DNA of 35,206 nt, from contig JAKAMQ010000009.1 of NCBI GenBank assembly GCA_021812805.1, forward strand, positions 1 to 35,206, in the 5' to 3' direction. The translations under genes and the position numbers were made by a program. The notes under the pieces are model-generated. The model worked only from the letters and a program-made list of their open reading frames with translations. It ran no database searches and was not told where the DNA came from. This document shows, in pieces, positions 10,581-18,378 of the stretch. The stretch is from Acidobacteriota bacterium (GTDB lineage Bacteria > Acidobacteriota > Holophagae > Holophagales > Holophagaceae). Every line of letters starts with the position of its first letter. Position 1 is the stretch's first letter.

Positions 10581-11501
10581 ATGGCCCTCATGCATCCAGC
10601 CGAGCTGGCCATTCTGTTGCACCGCGCCCTGGAGGTGCGGCTGGCGCGTCTCCAGGAGCTGCTCGCGTCCGGGGACTGGCCCGAGGAGGTGGAACCGCTG
10701 CACCAGGTGCGCGTCGCGGCCCGCCGGCTCGGGGCTGTCCTGGATCTGGTGGATCCCGAGGCCTATCCCGCCCACAAATCCCATCGGCGGGCCCTGAAGG
10801 ATCTCGTAGACGCCCTGAGCCTCACCCGCGAGCTGGATGTCCACGCGGACCGCCTCCAGGCCCATCACGACACGGCCCGGACCCCCGCCCTGGCCGCGGT
10901 CGTCGAGCATGTGCAGGACCAGGTGGATCACGCCCGGACCAAGGCCCGCCGGACCCTGCGGCGCGATCTGGAACGCCTGAAGCTGGCCGGCCTGGCCCGC
11001 CTGCTCGAGGTGCCCAGCCTGCCCGATCCCTTCCAGTCCACCAGCCTCCAGGAAGCGGCCTGGGAGCTGCTGGCGACCCGGTCGGCGGCGGCGCTCCAGC
11101 CCCTGCCGGAGCTCCTGCAGCAGGAGGATCCGCCCACGCTGCACAAGGGCCGGGTGCGGATCAAGAAGCTGCGCTATGCCCTGGAGGCCCTGGAAAGCGC
11201 CTTCGTGGTCCCGCCGGAGGCGATGCTGGCCCCCCTGAAAGCCCTTCAGAGCGCGCTGGGGGAACACCACGACCTGGCCGCCCTGGAAGTCCTGCTCTGG
11301 GCGGAGGAGGCGCGCCTGCGCGACCGCCACCGGACGGTCCTGTGCGATGGCCTGCTCGAGCTGCTGGGTGAGGTGGCCGAGGCCCGGCGGGCGGCCTTCG
11401 TCCACGCCGGCACCCTGGCTCCGGCCTGTGCGGAGCCCGCCTTCACCGCCGCCATCCGGCCGGCGCTCGGACTCTCCGCTCCTGGCCGGACGCATCCATG
11501 A
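10581..11501 (+). CDS. CHAD domain-containing protein
   Basis: CHAD proteins are all-helical, with conserved histidines and basic residues, and are known to bind polyphosphate. This one is 306 residues, mostly one CHAD domain. The hallmark LHQVRVAARRLGAVLDLV lies near residues 39-57, SLTRELDVHADRL near 80, and the second half has GRVRIKKLRYALEALE and LGEHHDLAALEVLL. No CYTH triphosphatase domain is attached. The ATG at 10581 is preferred; ATG 10590 is close behind and the ribosome binding site is weak (GAAAAG). The stop codon overlaps the start of the kinase gene as ATGA, so the two are translationally coupled. A role in phosphate or polyphosphate sensing with the kinase is inference only. 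Confidence 0.9.
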   Translation: MALMHPAELAILLHRALEVRLARLQELLASGDWPEEVEPLHQVRVAARRLGAVLDLVDPEAYPAHKSHRRALKDLVDALSLTRELDVHADRLQAHHDTARTPALAAVVEHVQDQVDHARTKARRTLRRDLERLKLAGLARLLEVPSLPDPFQSTSLQEAAWELLATRSAAALQPLPELLQQEDPPTLHKGRVRIKKLRYALEALESAFVVPPEAMLAPLKALQSALGEHHDLAALEVLLWAEEARLRDRHRTVLCDGLLELLGEVAEARRAAFVHAGTLAPACAEPAFTAAIRPALGLSAPGRTHP

Positions 11502-13126
11502 GATCCCGCCTGCTGGCCTGGCTGCGCAGCCTGCATGCCAAGCTGTTCATCCTCATCGGTCTGGTTACGAGTTTCCTGACCGTGGGCGTGGCCTACTCCA
11601 TCATCCGCAACAGCCGGCGCGAGATCGAACGCTACTCCCGCAACCTCACCATTGACACCGTGCAGACCGTGGAGACGGACATCCTGGAGCGGGATCCCAC
11701 CTTCAAGGATCCCGACAAGCTGGATCAGCTGCTCGCCAGTATCGCCGGGCCCGACCGCAGCATCTTCCAGATTGATGTCTTCCGGCGGGTGGGGCGGAAC
11801 GAGGTGGAACTCCTGCGGTCCTCGGCGGATGAGGACTCGGTGGATTGGGGGCCGGACATCGGCAGCTACCTGACGCTGAAGGGCCCCCAGGCCGAACTGG
11901 TGGATCTCACCACCGGCACCAAGGCCTGGAAGGTGTACCTGCCCATCCGCAGCCCCCGCCCCGGCCATCCGCCCCTCGGCCTCATCCGGGCCTACTGCGA
12001 CCTCGAGCGCTGGCAGGTGGTCTGGAACCAGAACTTCAAGAAGACGATCCACACCCTGCCCGGCGTCCTGCTGGGGGAGTTCATCCTGCTCTGGCTCATC
12101 CTGCGCTGGCTCATCAGCGATCCCGTGGAATCCACGGTGCGGGCCATGCAGCAGCTCGAGCAGGGCGATCCGGCCGCCCGGGTGCCCGTCATCCGCAAGG
12201 ACGAGCTGGGCCTCATCGCCACGCGCTTCAATGACATGGCCAGCCGCCTCCAGGGCGCCGCCGAGGAACGCGAGGCGCTCTTCCACGAGATCCAGGGCCT
12301 CAACGCCAACCTGCAGGCGCGCATTGACGCGGCCCTGGCCGAACTCCAGGCGAAGAACGCCGAGCTGGCCCAGATGGCCGAGCGCAACGCCCTCCTCCGC
12401 GAGGAACTGGGCGCCCAGGAGCGCCTCGCCGTGGCCGGGCAGCTCACCGCCACCTTCGCCCACGAGGTGGGCACGCCCCTCAACCTGGTGAACGGCCACC
12501 TCCAGCTGCTGGAAGGCCAGCCCGAGCTGCCGGAGCGCACCCGCGAGCGCCTGGGCGTCATCCGCGCGCAGATCCAGCGGGTGGGCGACATCGTCCGCCG
12601 CATGCTGGACATGACCCGGCGGCCCCAACTGCTCCGCCAGCCGGTCTCCATGAGCGAGCTGCTGGCCAACCTGGGTCAGCTCTGGGCGCCCATGATGGCC
12701 GCCCACGGGGTCCGGGTGCAGGCCGATATCCCCGCGGCGTGCCGCCTGGAAGTGGACCGCAAGCAGATGGAGCAGCTCTTTCTGAACCTGATGAACAACG
12801 CCGTGGATGCCATGGCCGGGGGCGGGACGGTGCTCCTGGAGGCCGAGCCCGCCGCGGGCTCCACGCCCCAGAGTCCCTGGTGGGAGATCGCCTTCCGCGA
12901 TTCCGGCCAGGGCATCCCCGCCGAGGTGCTGCCCCAGGTCTTCCGGCCCATGTTCACCACCAAGCCCGAGGGCAAGGGCACCGGCCTGGGCCTCGCCATC
13001 TGCCGGGAGATCGTCCGCGGCCACGGCGGCGACATCCGCATCGAAAGCGCCGAGGGCCAGGGCACCAGCGTCATCTTCACCCTGCCCGGCGCGGCGGAGA
13101 CCACCGCGCCGGAGGCTGATGCTTAA
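11498..13126 (+). CDS. Membrane sensor histidine kinase (HAMP, HisKA, HATPase_c)
   Basis: The protein is 542 residues. A first membrane helix (LFILIGLVTSFLTVGVAYSII, about 16-36) is followed by a periplasmic sensor region of about 150 residues. A second helix (VLLGEFILLWLILRWLI, about 190-206) leads into a HAMP domain with DPVESTVRAM and IRKDELGLIATRFNDM. A coiled coil (about 255-310) connects to the phosphoacceptor box TFAHEVGTPLN (His322), N box LFLNLMNNAVDAM, G1 box DSGQGIP and F/G2 boxes FRPMFTTKPEGKGTGLGLAI. The last four bases overlap the convergent M61 gene in a shared TTAA. No response regulator gene adjoins it, so its partner is unknown. It is coupled to the CHAD gene upstream by ATGA. 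Confidence 0.95.
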   Translation: MRSRLLAWLRSLHAKLFILIGLVTSFLTVGVAYSIIRNSRREIERYSRNLTIDTVQTVETDILERDPTFKDPDKLDQLLASIAGPDRSIFQIDVFRRVGRNEVELLRSSADEDSVDWGPDIGSYLTLKGPQAELVDLTTGTKAWKVYLPIRSPRPGHPPLGLIRAYCDLERWQVVWNQNFKKTIHTLPGVLLGEFILLWLILRWLISDPVESTVRAMQQLEQGDPAARVPVIRKDELGLIATRFNDMASRLQGAAEEREALFHEIQGLNANLQARIDAALAELQAKNAELAQMAERNALLREELGAQERLAVAGQLTATFAHEVGTPLNLVNGHLQLLEGQPELPERTRERLGVIRAQIQRVGDIVRRMLDMTRRPQLLRQPVSMSELLANLGQLWAPMMAAHGVRVQADIPAACRLEVDRKQMEQLFLNLMNNAVDAMAGGGTVLLEAEPAAGSTPQSPWWEIAFRDSGQGIPAEVLPQVFRPMFTTKPEGKGTGLGLAICREIVRGHGGDIRIESAEGQGTSVIFTLPGAAETTAPEADA

Positions 13127-15021
13127 CGCGCCTTGAGCAGGTCCGTCAGGGTGTCGGGCCTGGAGGGATCCCGGACCAGGTGGGGGTACTGCAGGCCCCC
13201 GTGGTACACGATCTGGACGGTCTTGAACTCGTCGAAATCCTTCACGAGCAGCGCAATGGTCGCCTGGGGATCCTGGGCCGCGGCGGTGACAGCCGCCCGG
13301 AGTGCTTCGGCGCTGAAGGCGTGGCCGTTGACGGCGACGAGGGACATGCCCGGCGCCAGGCCCGCCTTGAAGGCCGGGCCATCCCAGAGCACATCCACGA
13401 GGGCGCCGGTGGGGGCCACGCTGAGGCCGAGGGAATAGGTGAGATCCGCGCCATGGCGGGCCGCTTCCATCGCCTTGGCCGCGGTCGAGGGCTTATCCGT
13501 GTAGACGAGCTTCCAGCCGTGGGCCTCGAACCCGTGGATCCAGGGCCCGTGCCCGTCGAGCCGGTCACGGAGGAAGGCCGCCCAGCCGAAGGGTTCGAGG
13601 CCGTCGAGCGCCTTCACCACATCCTCGAAGGTGTAGGTGCGGGTCGCCCACACGCCATTGTGCCCGCCGAAGAAGGCCCGGGCGAAGTCGTCCATGGACC
13701 GCGTCCCGTGGCTGAGCTCCCGCAGCTTGGCGTCCACATCGAGCCAGATCAGCAGGCCGGCCGAATAGTAGTCCTCGCTGGCCTGGTAGTTCCGGTACGG
13801 GAGCGGGGCGCGCTGGGCGATGATCGGATCGTTGGTGGTGTCCTGCACGGTGCGCCAGCTGGCCAGCCCGGGCCGGCCCCTGTCGTAGGTGGCGGCGAGC
13901 AGCGCGAGCATGTCGCGGGCCTGCTCCTGGGTCCACAGGCCCGCGCGCGCAGGCATCACGAACCCCCAGAACATGGTCTGGCCCTCATAGACCCACAGCA
14001 GCGAATCCTGCATGGGCACGTTGAAGTTGGGCGTCCACAGATCCGCCGGGCGGCGGTACTTGCCATCCCAGGAATGGTTGAACTCGTGGGGCAGCAGGGA
14101 GCGTTCCATCACGCGCTTGGCCCAGGCGGTGAAGTAGTCCGGTCCCACGCCATCCTCGCTGCAGCGGTGATGCTCCAGCCCTTCCCGGCCCATCTTGTTG
14201 CTGAGGGACAGGAGGAAGTCGTAATGGTCGAAGTGGCGCGCGCCGTACAGCTTGTCCATCTGCTGGACGAGGGCGCGGTGGGCCTGCAGCTGCTCGGGCG
14301 TGACCGCCAGATCCTCCGGCGCATCGGCCACGAGGTCCAGATGCACGGGCTGGGTGGAGCCGGGATCCAGATCCAGCCGCTTGAAGTACTTCCCCGCGTA
14401 GATCGGGGAATCCGCCAGGTCGTTGTAGGCGATGGGCTTGAAGGTGACGGTGGCGCCCGCGTGCGACGCCTCCTCCAGCGCGGTGCCGAACTGCCAGCCC
14501 GCCGGGAAGGTCACGCTCGCCAGGGTCGGGATGCGGCGCGCGTCGTACCCGGCTGGGTAGAGCGTGTTGGCGGTCCATTGGAGATCGAGCATCTCCGGCG
14601 TCATCACCACGCGGCCCTCGCCCGGATTCTGGGGCGAGAGGTACTCGAAGGCCACCGCCACCGCCTTGGCGTCCTGCGGAACCTCGACATGGAAGGCATA
14701 CACATCCAGCGGGTCGCGCCGCCAGGGCAGCACGCGCCCCTGGGCCGTCACCACCAGTCCCGCCAGCTTGGAGATGGGACCGCTGGGGGAATGGGTGCCG
14801 GGCAGCCAGCGCGGGTAGAGCAGGGTCAGCGGTCCGGGCCTGACGGGCAGCGTCTCCTGGACCCGGAAGATCCGGTGCGCCACGTCGGTGGCATCCACGT
14901 GGATCGTCAGGGTGCCCGGGTAGGGGACATCCTTCGGGGCGGGCACCTCGGCCCGGGCGGCCAGGCTGGCCCAGCCGAGGGCGGAGGCCGCAAGCAGTGA
15001 GGCGAGGCGGGGGATCGTCAA
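13123..15021 (-). CDS. M61-family (glycyl aminopeptidase-type) metallopeptidase with PDZ domain, exported
   Basis: The order of domains fits M61: an N-terminal beta domain (about 25-210), a thermolysin-like catalytic domain with HEFNHSWDGKYRRP (zinc ligands His312 and His316, Glu313 as base, numbered from the TTG start), and a C-terminal PDZ domain with GLAPGMSLVAVNG. The sequence TIPRLASLLAASALGWASLAARA is a signal peptide, so the enzyme should act in the periplasm. The TTG at 15021 has GGAGG five bases upstream and puts the signal peptide at the very start. An ATG at 15069 in the same frame would add 16 residues. About 632 residues from the TTG. It ends in a TTAA shared with the histidine kinase stop on the other strand. 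Confidence 0.9.
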   Translation of the reverse strand: MTIPRLASLLAASALGWASLAARAEVPAPKDVPYPGTLTIHVDATDVAHRIFRVQETLPVRPGPLTLLYPRWLPGTHSPSGPISKLAGLVVTAQGRVLPWRRDPLDVYAFHVEVPQDAKAVAVAFEYLSPQNPGEGRVVMTPEMLDLQWTANTLYPAGYDARRIPTLASVTFPAGWQFGTALEEASHAGATVTFKPIAYNDLADSPIYAGKYFKRLDLDPGSTQPVHLDLVADAPEDLAVTPEQLQAHRALVQQMDKLYGARHFDHYDFLLSLSNKMGREGLEHHRCSEDGVGPDYFTAWAKRVMERSLLPHEFNHSWDGKYRRPADLWTPNFNVPMQDSLLWVYEGQTMFWGFVMPARAGLWTQEQARDMLALLAATYDRGRPGLASWRTVQDTTNDPIIAQRAPLPYRNYQASEDYYSAGLLIWLDVDAKLRELSHGTRSMDDFARAFFGGHNGVWATRTYTFEDVVKALDGLEPFGWAAFLRDRLDGHGPWIHGFEAHGWKLVYTDKPSTAAKAMEAARHGADLTYSLGLSVAPTGALVDVLWDGPAFKAGLAPGMSLVAVNGHAFSAEALRAAVTAAAQDPQATIALLVKDFDEFKTVQIVYHGGLQYPHLVRDPSRPDTLTDLLKAR

Positions 15022-15112
15022 GGAAGCCTCCAGGTGGGATGAGATTCCATCCAGATTAGCTCGAAACATCGCCTTGCGAGGCTTCCTTTTCGCCCGACCG
15101 CCCGGGGTTGAG

Positions 15113-15148
15113 ATCAACGAGGCGTGCAGGCGGTCCTCCCTCGTTGAT
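15113..15148. repeat. REP-like palindrome, 10-bp arms
   Basis: ATCAACGAGG (15113-15122) and CCTCGTTGAT (15139-15148) are perfect inverted arms around GCAGGCGGTC-containing DNA. It lies between the M61 start and murI and resembles the second palindrome 47 bp further on. Confidence 0.7.
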
Positions 15149-15194
15149 GGCAGACGGTGTGTCACGGCTTGGCCGGGACACCCCGTGGGGGTGC

Positions 15195-15243
15195 ACGAGG
15201 GGGGACATCGCGAGCCGCAGGCGAGCAGGCGGTCCCCCCTCGT
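15195..15243. repeat. REP-like palindrome, 12-bp arms, downstream of murI
   Basis: ACGAGGGGGGAC (15195-15206) and GTCCCCCCTCGT (15232-15243) are perfect inverted arms around GCGAGCCGCAGGCGAGCAGGCG. It begins six bases past the murI stop on the minus strand and could end that transcript, though no T run follows. A smaller inverted pair, CACCCC/GGGGTG, lies beside it at about 15178-15193. The core is like the tract beside the uvrA palindrome, suggesting one family. Confidence 0.7.
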
Positions 15244-15248
15244 CCCTA

Positions 15249-16040
15249 TCAAATCTCCACGACCTCCACCTCGCCGAGGGCCTCTTCCAGGAAGCGGCTG
15301 CCCACCTCCTTCAGGCGGCTGCTGGCATCGGTGAGCTGGACGCGGAGGCTGCCGCGGGCGCCCGCGATGCGGTAGCCGAGGGTGCCCTGGAGGAGGCGGT
15401 CCACCGCCTGGGCCGTGACCCGGCCGCTGTCAATCCAGCGGGTGCCGGGGCGGCTGCGCTCCAGGCTGGACATGAGCGTGGGGTAGTGGGTGCACCCCAG
15501 CACCACCGTCTTCACCTCGAAGGGCAGCAGGTTCAGGTAGCGCCGGCAGATGGTATCGGTGACGGGATCATCGAACCAGCCCTCCTCCGCCAGGGGCACC
15601 AGCAGAGGACAGGCCACGCTGTGGATGACCTTGGCCGGATCGCGACGGCGGATGGCCGTCTCGTAGGCGGCACTGCTCACCGTGGCCAGGGTGCCGAGGA
15701 TGCCCACGGGACCGGGCTGCGCCGCCGCCGCCTCGGCCCCGGGTTCGATCACGCCGATGACCGGGCAGGGGCTCGCGGCCTGCAGCGCCGGCAGGCCGTG
15801 GGCGCTGGCGGTGTTGCAGGCGATGACGAGCAGCTTCGGATCCTGGCGCAGGAGCAGTTCGCCCATCTGGAGGGTGTAGCGCTCGATGGTGCGGTGGCTC
15901 TTGGTGCCGTAGGGCAGGCGGGCCGTATCGCCCAGGTAGACCAGATCCTCCTGGGGCAGAAGCTGGCGCAGGGCGTGGATGACGGTGAGGCCGCCGATGC
16001 CGGAGTCGAACACCCCGATGGGACGGTCGGCCCGGCTCAT
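15249..16040 (-). CDS. murI: Glutamate racemase
   Basis: MurI makes D-glutamate for peptidoglycan from L-glutamate in the cytoplasm. The protein is 263 residues, a normal length. It begins with GVFDSGIGGLTV (Asp11 and Ser13 of the substrate site), has YLGDTARLPYGTK, and both catalytic cysteines: ACNTAS (Cys75) and LGCTHYPTL (Cys183). GGGGAG lies about 4 bases before the ATG. The gene follows prmA on the same strand, separated by a 160-bp inverted-repeat element, and is followed by a REP-like palindrome. Confidence 0.97.
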   Translation of the reverse strand: MSRADRPIGVFDSGIGGLTVIHALRQLLPQEDLVYLGDTARLPYGTKSHRTIERYTLQMGELLLRQDPKLLVIACNTASAHGLPALQAASPCPVIGVIEPGAEAAAAQPGPVGILGTLATVSSAAYETAIRRRDPAKVIHSVACPLLVPLAEEGWFDDPVTDTICRRYLNLLPFEVKTVVLGCTHYPTLMSSLERSRPGTRWIDSGRVTAQAVDRLLQGTLGYRIAGARGSLRVQLTDASSRLKEVGSRFLEEALGEVEVVEI

Positions 16041-16055
16041 GCCGCTCCCCGATCA

Positions 16056-16200
16056 AAAAGAAAAAGCAGGAACACAGAGGACACGGAAATCCACGGAGGA
16101 CACAGAGAACCGCGCTCTGTCGGAACCCCTGCTCCCTTGACTATTTTCCTCTGTGTTCTCTGTGGCACGCGCTGTGTCCTCTGTGTTCCGCTTTGCTTTT
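16056..16200. repeat. About 145-bp inverted-repeat element with ACACAGAGGAC ends
   Basis: The left end reads AAAAAGCAGGAACACAGAGG and the right end, reverse-complemented, AAAAGCAAAGCGGAACACAG followed by AGGACAC. A second, inner inverted pair (around 16091-16110 and 16145-16164) makes the element largely palindromic. It fills the gap between prmA and murI and touches the prmA stop. A related element occurs at 25657-25795. It codes for nothing visible; a miniature mobile element or a folding terminator are both possible. Confidence 0.8.
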
Positions 16201-17066
16201 CAGGAAGTCCGCACCGCCAGCACGGCGATCCATTCGCCTTCCGTCAGCACCTTCTCGGGCTTGAAGCCGTGGGTGGCGAGGCTCACCAGGGCCTCGTCCG
16301 TGCGCTCGGCCAGGATGCCGCTGGCGATGAGCCAACCCCCGGGGGCCGCGCGTTCCGCCATGCGGGGCAGCAGGTCCTGGATGGTTTCCAGCAGGATGTT
16401 GGCCAGCAGGCCCGCGTAGGGGCCCGTGACCCGCGGATCCTCGAGGGTGCCCACGAAGCTCGTGTAGGGGGTCGCGCCCTTCAGCAGGTGGGTATTCAGG
16501 GTGATCAGCTCGTCCATGGCCGGGCCGCAGTCGGGATCCAGATCGAAGGCCGTGAGGCCCCGGGCGCCCAGGAGGAAGGCTGCCAGGGAGAGGATCCCGG
16601 TGCCGGCGCCGATATCCAGGATGGGGCCCTGGAGCCGCCCCGCCTCGGCCCGTTCCTCCAGCAGTTCCATGCACAGGCGGGTTGTCTCGTGGCCGCCGGT
16701 GCCGAAGGCCAGGCCCGGATTCACCACCAGATCCAGCCGGTCGGCCGGACCGGGGGTCGCATCCCAGAGGGGCCGCACATGGAACCGGCGCCCCACCTCA
16801 AAGGCGCCGAAGCCCTCGCGGCTCTTGGCCAGCCAGTCTTCGTCCGCAAAGGCCTCGGCTTCCAGCAGGCGCACCCCGGGAAACCCGGCAAGTCCCGCCG
16901 GGTCCGGCAACATCTGATCCGGAGGGAAGTAGGCGTAGCAGGCCCGGGGCGGATCCGCCTCCCGATAGAAGGCCGAGGAACCCCGGGCGTCCAGCCAGGC
17001 GCACAGGGCCTCTTCCTGGGGATCCGGAACCTCCAGCCGCCACCGCCGATGCACCGTGTTCGTCAT
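16200..17066 (-). CDS. prmA: Ribosomal protein L11 methyltransferase
   Basis: PrmA trimethylates ribosomal protein L11 using S-adenosylmethionine. The protein is 288 residues from the ATG at 17066. The N-terminal substrate-binding part is followed by the class I methyltransferase core: NPGLAFGTGGHETTRLCMELLE (about 115-136), motif I ILDIGAGTGILSLAAFLLGA, DLDPD in motif II, and LLANILLETIQDL, all characteristic of PrmA. A frame extends seven codons further, to 17087, but that codon has no better ribosome binding site. The stop codon sits at the edge of the palindromic element that separates it from murI. Confidence 0.95.
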   Translation of the reverse strand: MTNTVHRRWRLEVPDPQEEALCAWLDARGSSAFYREADPPRACYAYFPPDQMLPDPAGLAGFPGVRLLEAEAFADEDWLAKSREGFGAFEVGRRFHVRPLWDATPGPADRLDLVVNPGLAFGTGGHETTRLCMELLEERAEAGRLQGPILDIGAGTGILSLAAFLLGARGLTAFDLDPDCGPAMDELITLNTHLLKGATPYTSFVGTLEDPRVTGPYAGLLANILLETIQDLLPRMAERAAPGGWLIASGILAERTDEALVSLATHGFKPEKVLTEGEWIAVLAVRTS

Positions 17067-17154
17067 GGGCCCAGGGTAGCAGGGCACCCCGGGAACTTTC
17101 TCCGCGGCCCTGGCATTCAGGAAGTGCGGCGGGCTTCAGCCGTGATGTGCGGGA

Positions 17155-17195
17155 AACGTTCCGGGGGGAACGGCGGGGGGATCGGATCCCCCCGC
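17155..17195 (-). terminator. Double hairpin downstream of the small secreted-protein gene
   Basis: GCGGGGGGATC (17173-17183) and GATCCCCCCGC (17185-17195) form a perfect 11-bp inverted repeat. Next to it CGTTCC and GGAACG (17155-17170) form a smaller hairpin. They start about 20 bases past the stop at 17215. No strong T run follows, so the terminator role is inferred from position. Confidence 0.5.
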
Positions 17196-17214
17196 TCTTG
17201 TGTACCGGCCGCCC

Positions 17215-17649
17215 TCAGCGGGGCGCCAAGCCCAGCCAGTGCCTCGCGGTGGACCCCGCCGCCTCCAGGGCGACGCCCTGGAACACGGGGTGGCGGGTCC
17301 GGATCAGCTCCAGCAGCTGACGCCGGGGTGCCGGCAGATGATCCGCGGCCAGGAACAGGATCCGGCCTCCGAGGCGCGACAGGGGGAGATGGTGGACGAT
17401 TTCGCCCGCCTCCTCTCCCCCCTCGGCCTCCGGGTCCGGCGCGCGACGATCCACCTCCAGAGCCTCCAGGCGCCGCTCGGGCATCCGGTAAACGAACAGG
17501 AACTGGTGCTTCCCCTCGATCCGGTAGAACACCACGTGGGTCGTTCCCGGGGCCACCTGATCAAAAGGCAGGCCGCCGGGCGCCCCCGCCTGGAGGGCCC
17601 CCGCCACCGCCATCAACGGGGCCAGGCAGAGTCGGCTAGTACCAGCCAT
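17215..17649 (-). CDS. Small exported protein, function unknown
   Basis: 144 residues. The N-terminus RLCLAPLMAVAGALQAGAPG looks like a signal peptide. The body has a beta-rich stretch (HVVFYRIEGKHQFLFVYRMP) and a basic C-terminus. I recognise no family. The ATG overlaps the end of the gene upstream by 14 bp, so the two are probably translated together. Both encode exported proteins and may act jointly, but nothing in the sequence says how. Confidence 0.7.
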   Translation of the reverse strand: MAGTSRLCLAPLMAVAGALQAGAPGGLPFDQVAPGTTHVVFYRIEGKHQFLFVYRMPERRLEALEVDRRAPDPEAEGGEEAGEIVHHLPLSRLGGRILFLAADHLPAPRRQLLELIRTRHPVFQGVALEAAGSTARHWLGLAPR

Positions 17650-18349
17650 CCCCGTCCGGGTTCAGGATGGCCGCCGTCAGGGCCTGTTCCGCCGCACGGG
17701 CGGTGGCCTCGACCGAGCTGCCGAAAGGCACCACCACGTAGCGGACGAGCCCGGCCTCATCGTGATAGGCCGAGTGGTAGGCCAGGAAGGCCTCGCCCGC
17801 GGCCTTGCCCCCCAGGGTGAGTTTCTGGCCCGGCGCCAGGAACACCATCGTCACCGCATCGGATGTGGGCGGTGCGAGACGGCCCAGGCGAAGCGCGTTG
17901 TGGAGGAAATGCTGGAGGTCCAGGTCCGAGAGCGCCGGGGCCTGGGACAGGAGGGGCAGGACGCCTTCCTCGGCCACCGGGAAGCTGTAGGCGCTGAGCC
18001 CCTGGGGCTTCAGCGCGGCGAAGCGCTCCGATACACCGAAGGCCACGACGCTGGCACCCAGCCGCTTCATGAGGGCGGCGTGGGCGGGGGTGGACCAGGC
18101 GGTCCCCAGAAAGAGGGTCGAGACCCGGGGCGCGGCCACCACCAGCCCGCCATGGAAGTGGCGAACCGGCAGGGGGGCGGTGACGGACGCGGGGGGGATG
18201 ATCTCGACCCGCCCATCGTCGTCATCCACCAAGACCGTCTGGATCGGAGCGTCCTGGAGGGGCATCCGCGGCGGGGATTGGACCGCCCCCGCCAAGGGCC
18301 GCGCGAGTACCGCGGGAAGAAGGATCAGGGCTTTCAGCAGAACAGTCAT
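17636..18349 (-). CDS. Exported protein of about 237 residues, function unknown
   Basis: The N-terminus MTVLLKALILLPAVLARPLAGA is a signal peptide. The mature part is mixed alpha/beta with a VLVDDDDGRVEIIPP segment near residue 40, HFHGGLVVAAPRVSTLFLGTAWSTPAH near 63-90 and VTMVFLAPGQKL near 166. It is Ala- and Leu-rich. I recognise no catalytic motif. It overlaps the next gene (17649) by 14 bp and lies 29 bp downstream of the modular secreted protein's stop, all on one strand. Confidence 0.75.
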   Translation of the reverse strand: MTVLLKALILLPAVLARPLAGAVQSPPRMPLQDAPIQTVLVDDDDGRVEIIPPASVTAPLPVRHFHGGLVVAAPRVSTLFLGTAWSTPAHAALMKRLGASVVAFGVSERFAALKPQGLSAYSFPVAEEGVLPLLSQAPALSDLDLQHFLHNALRLGRLAPPTSDAVTMVFLAPGQKLTLGGKAAGEAFLAYHSAYHDEAGLVRYVVVPFGSSVEATARAAEQALTAAILNPDGDGWY

Positions 18350-18378
18350 GGGGCATCCGTGGGGGCAGGAGGTTGATT

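Noticed and set aside
15108-17639. 843-codon open frame on the plus strand
   Set aside because: It runs antisense through murI, prmA and the intergenic repeats; Gly/Pro/Arg-rich translation typical of a shadow frame.
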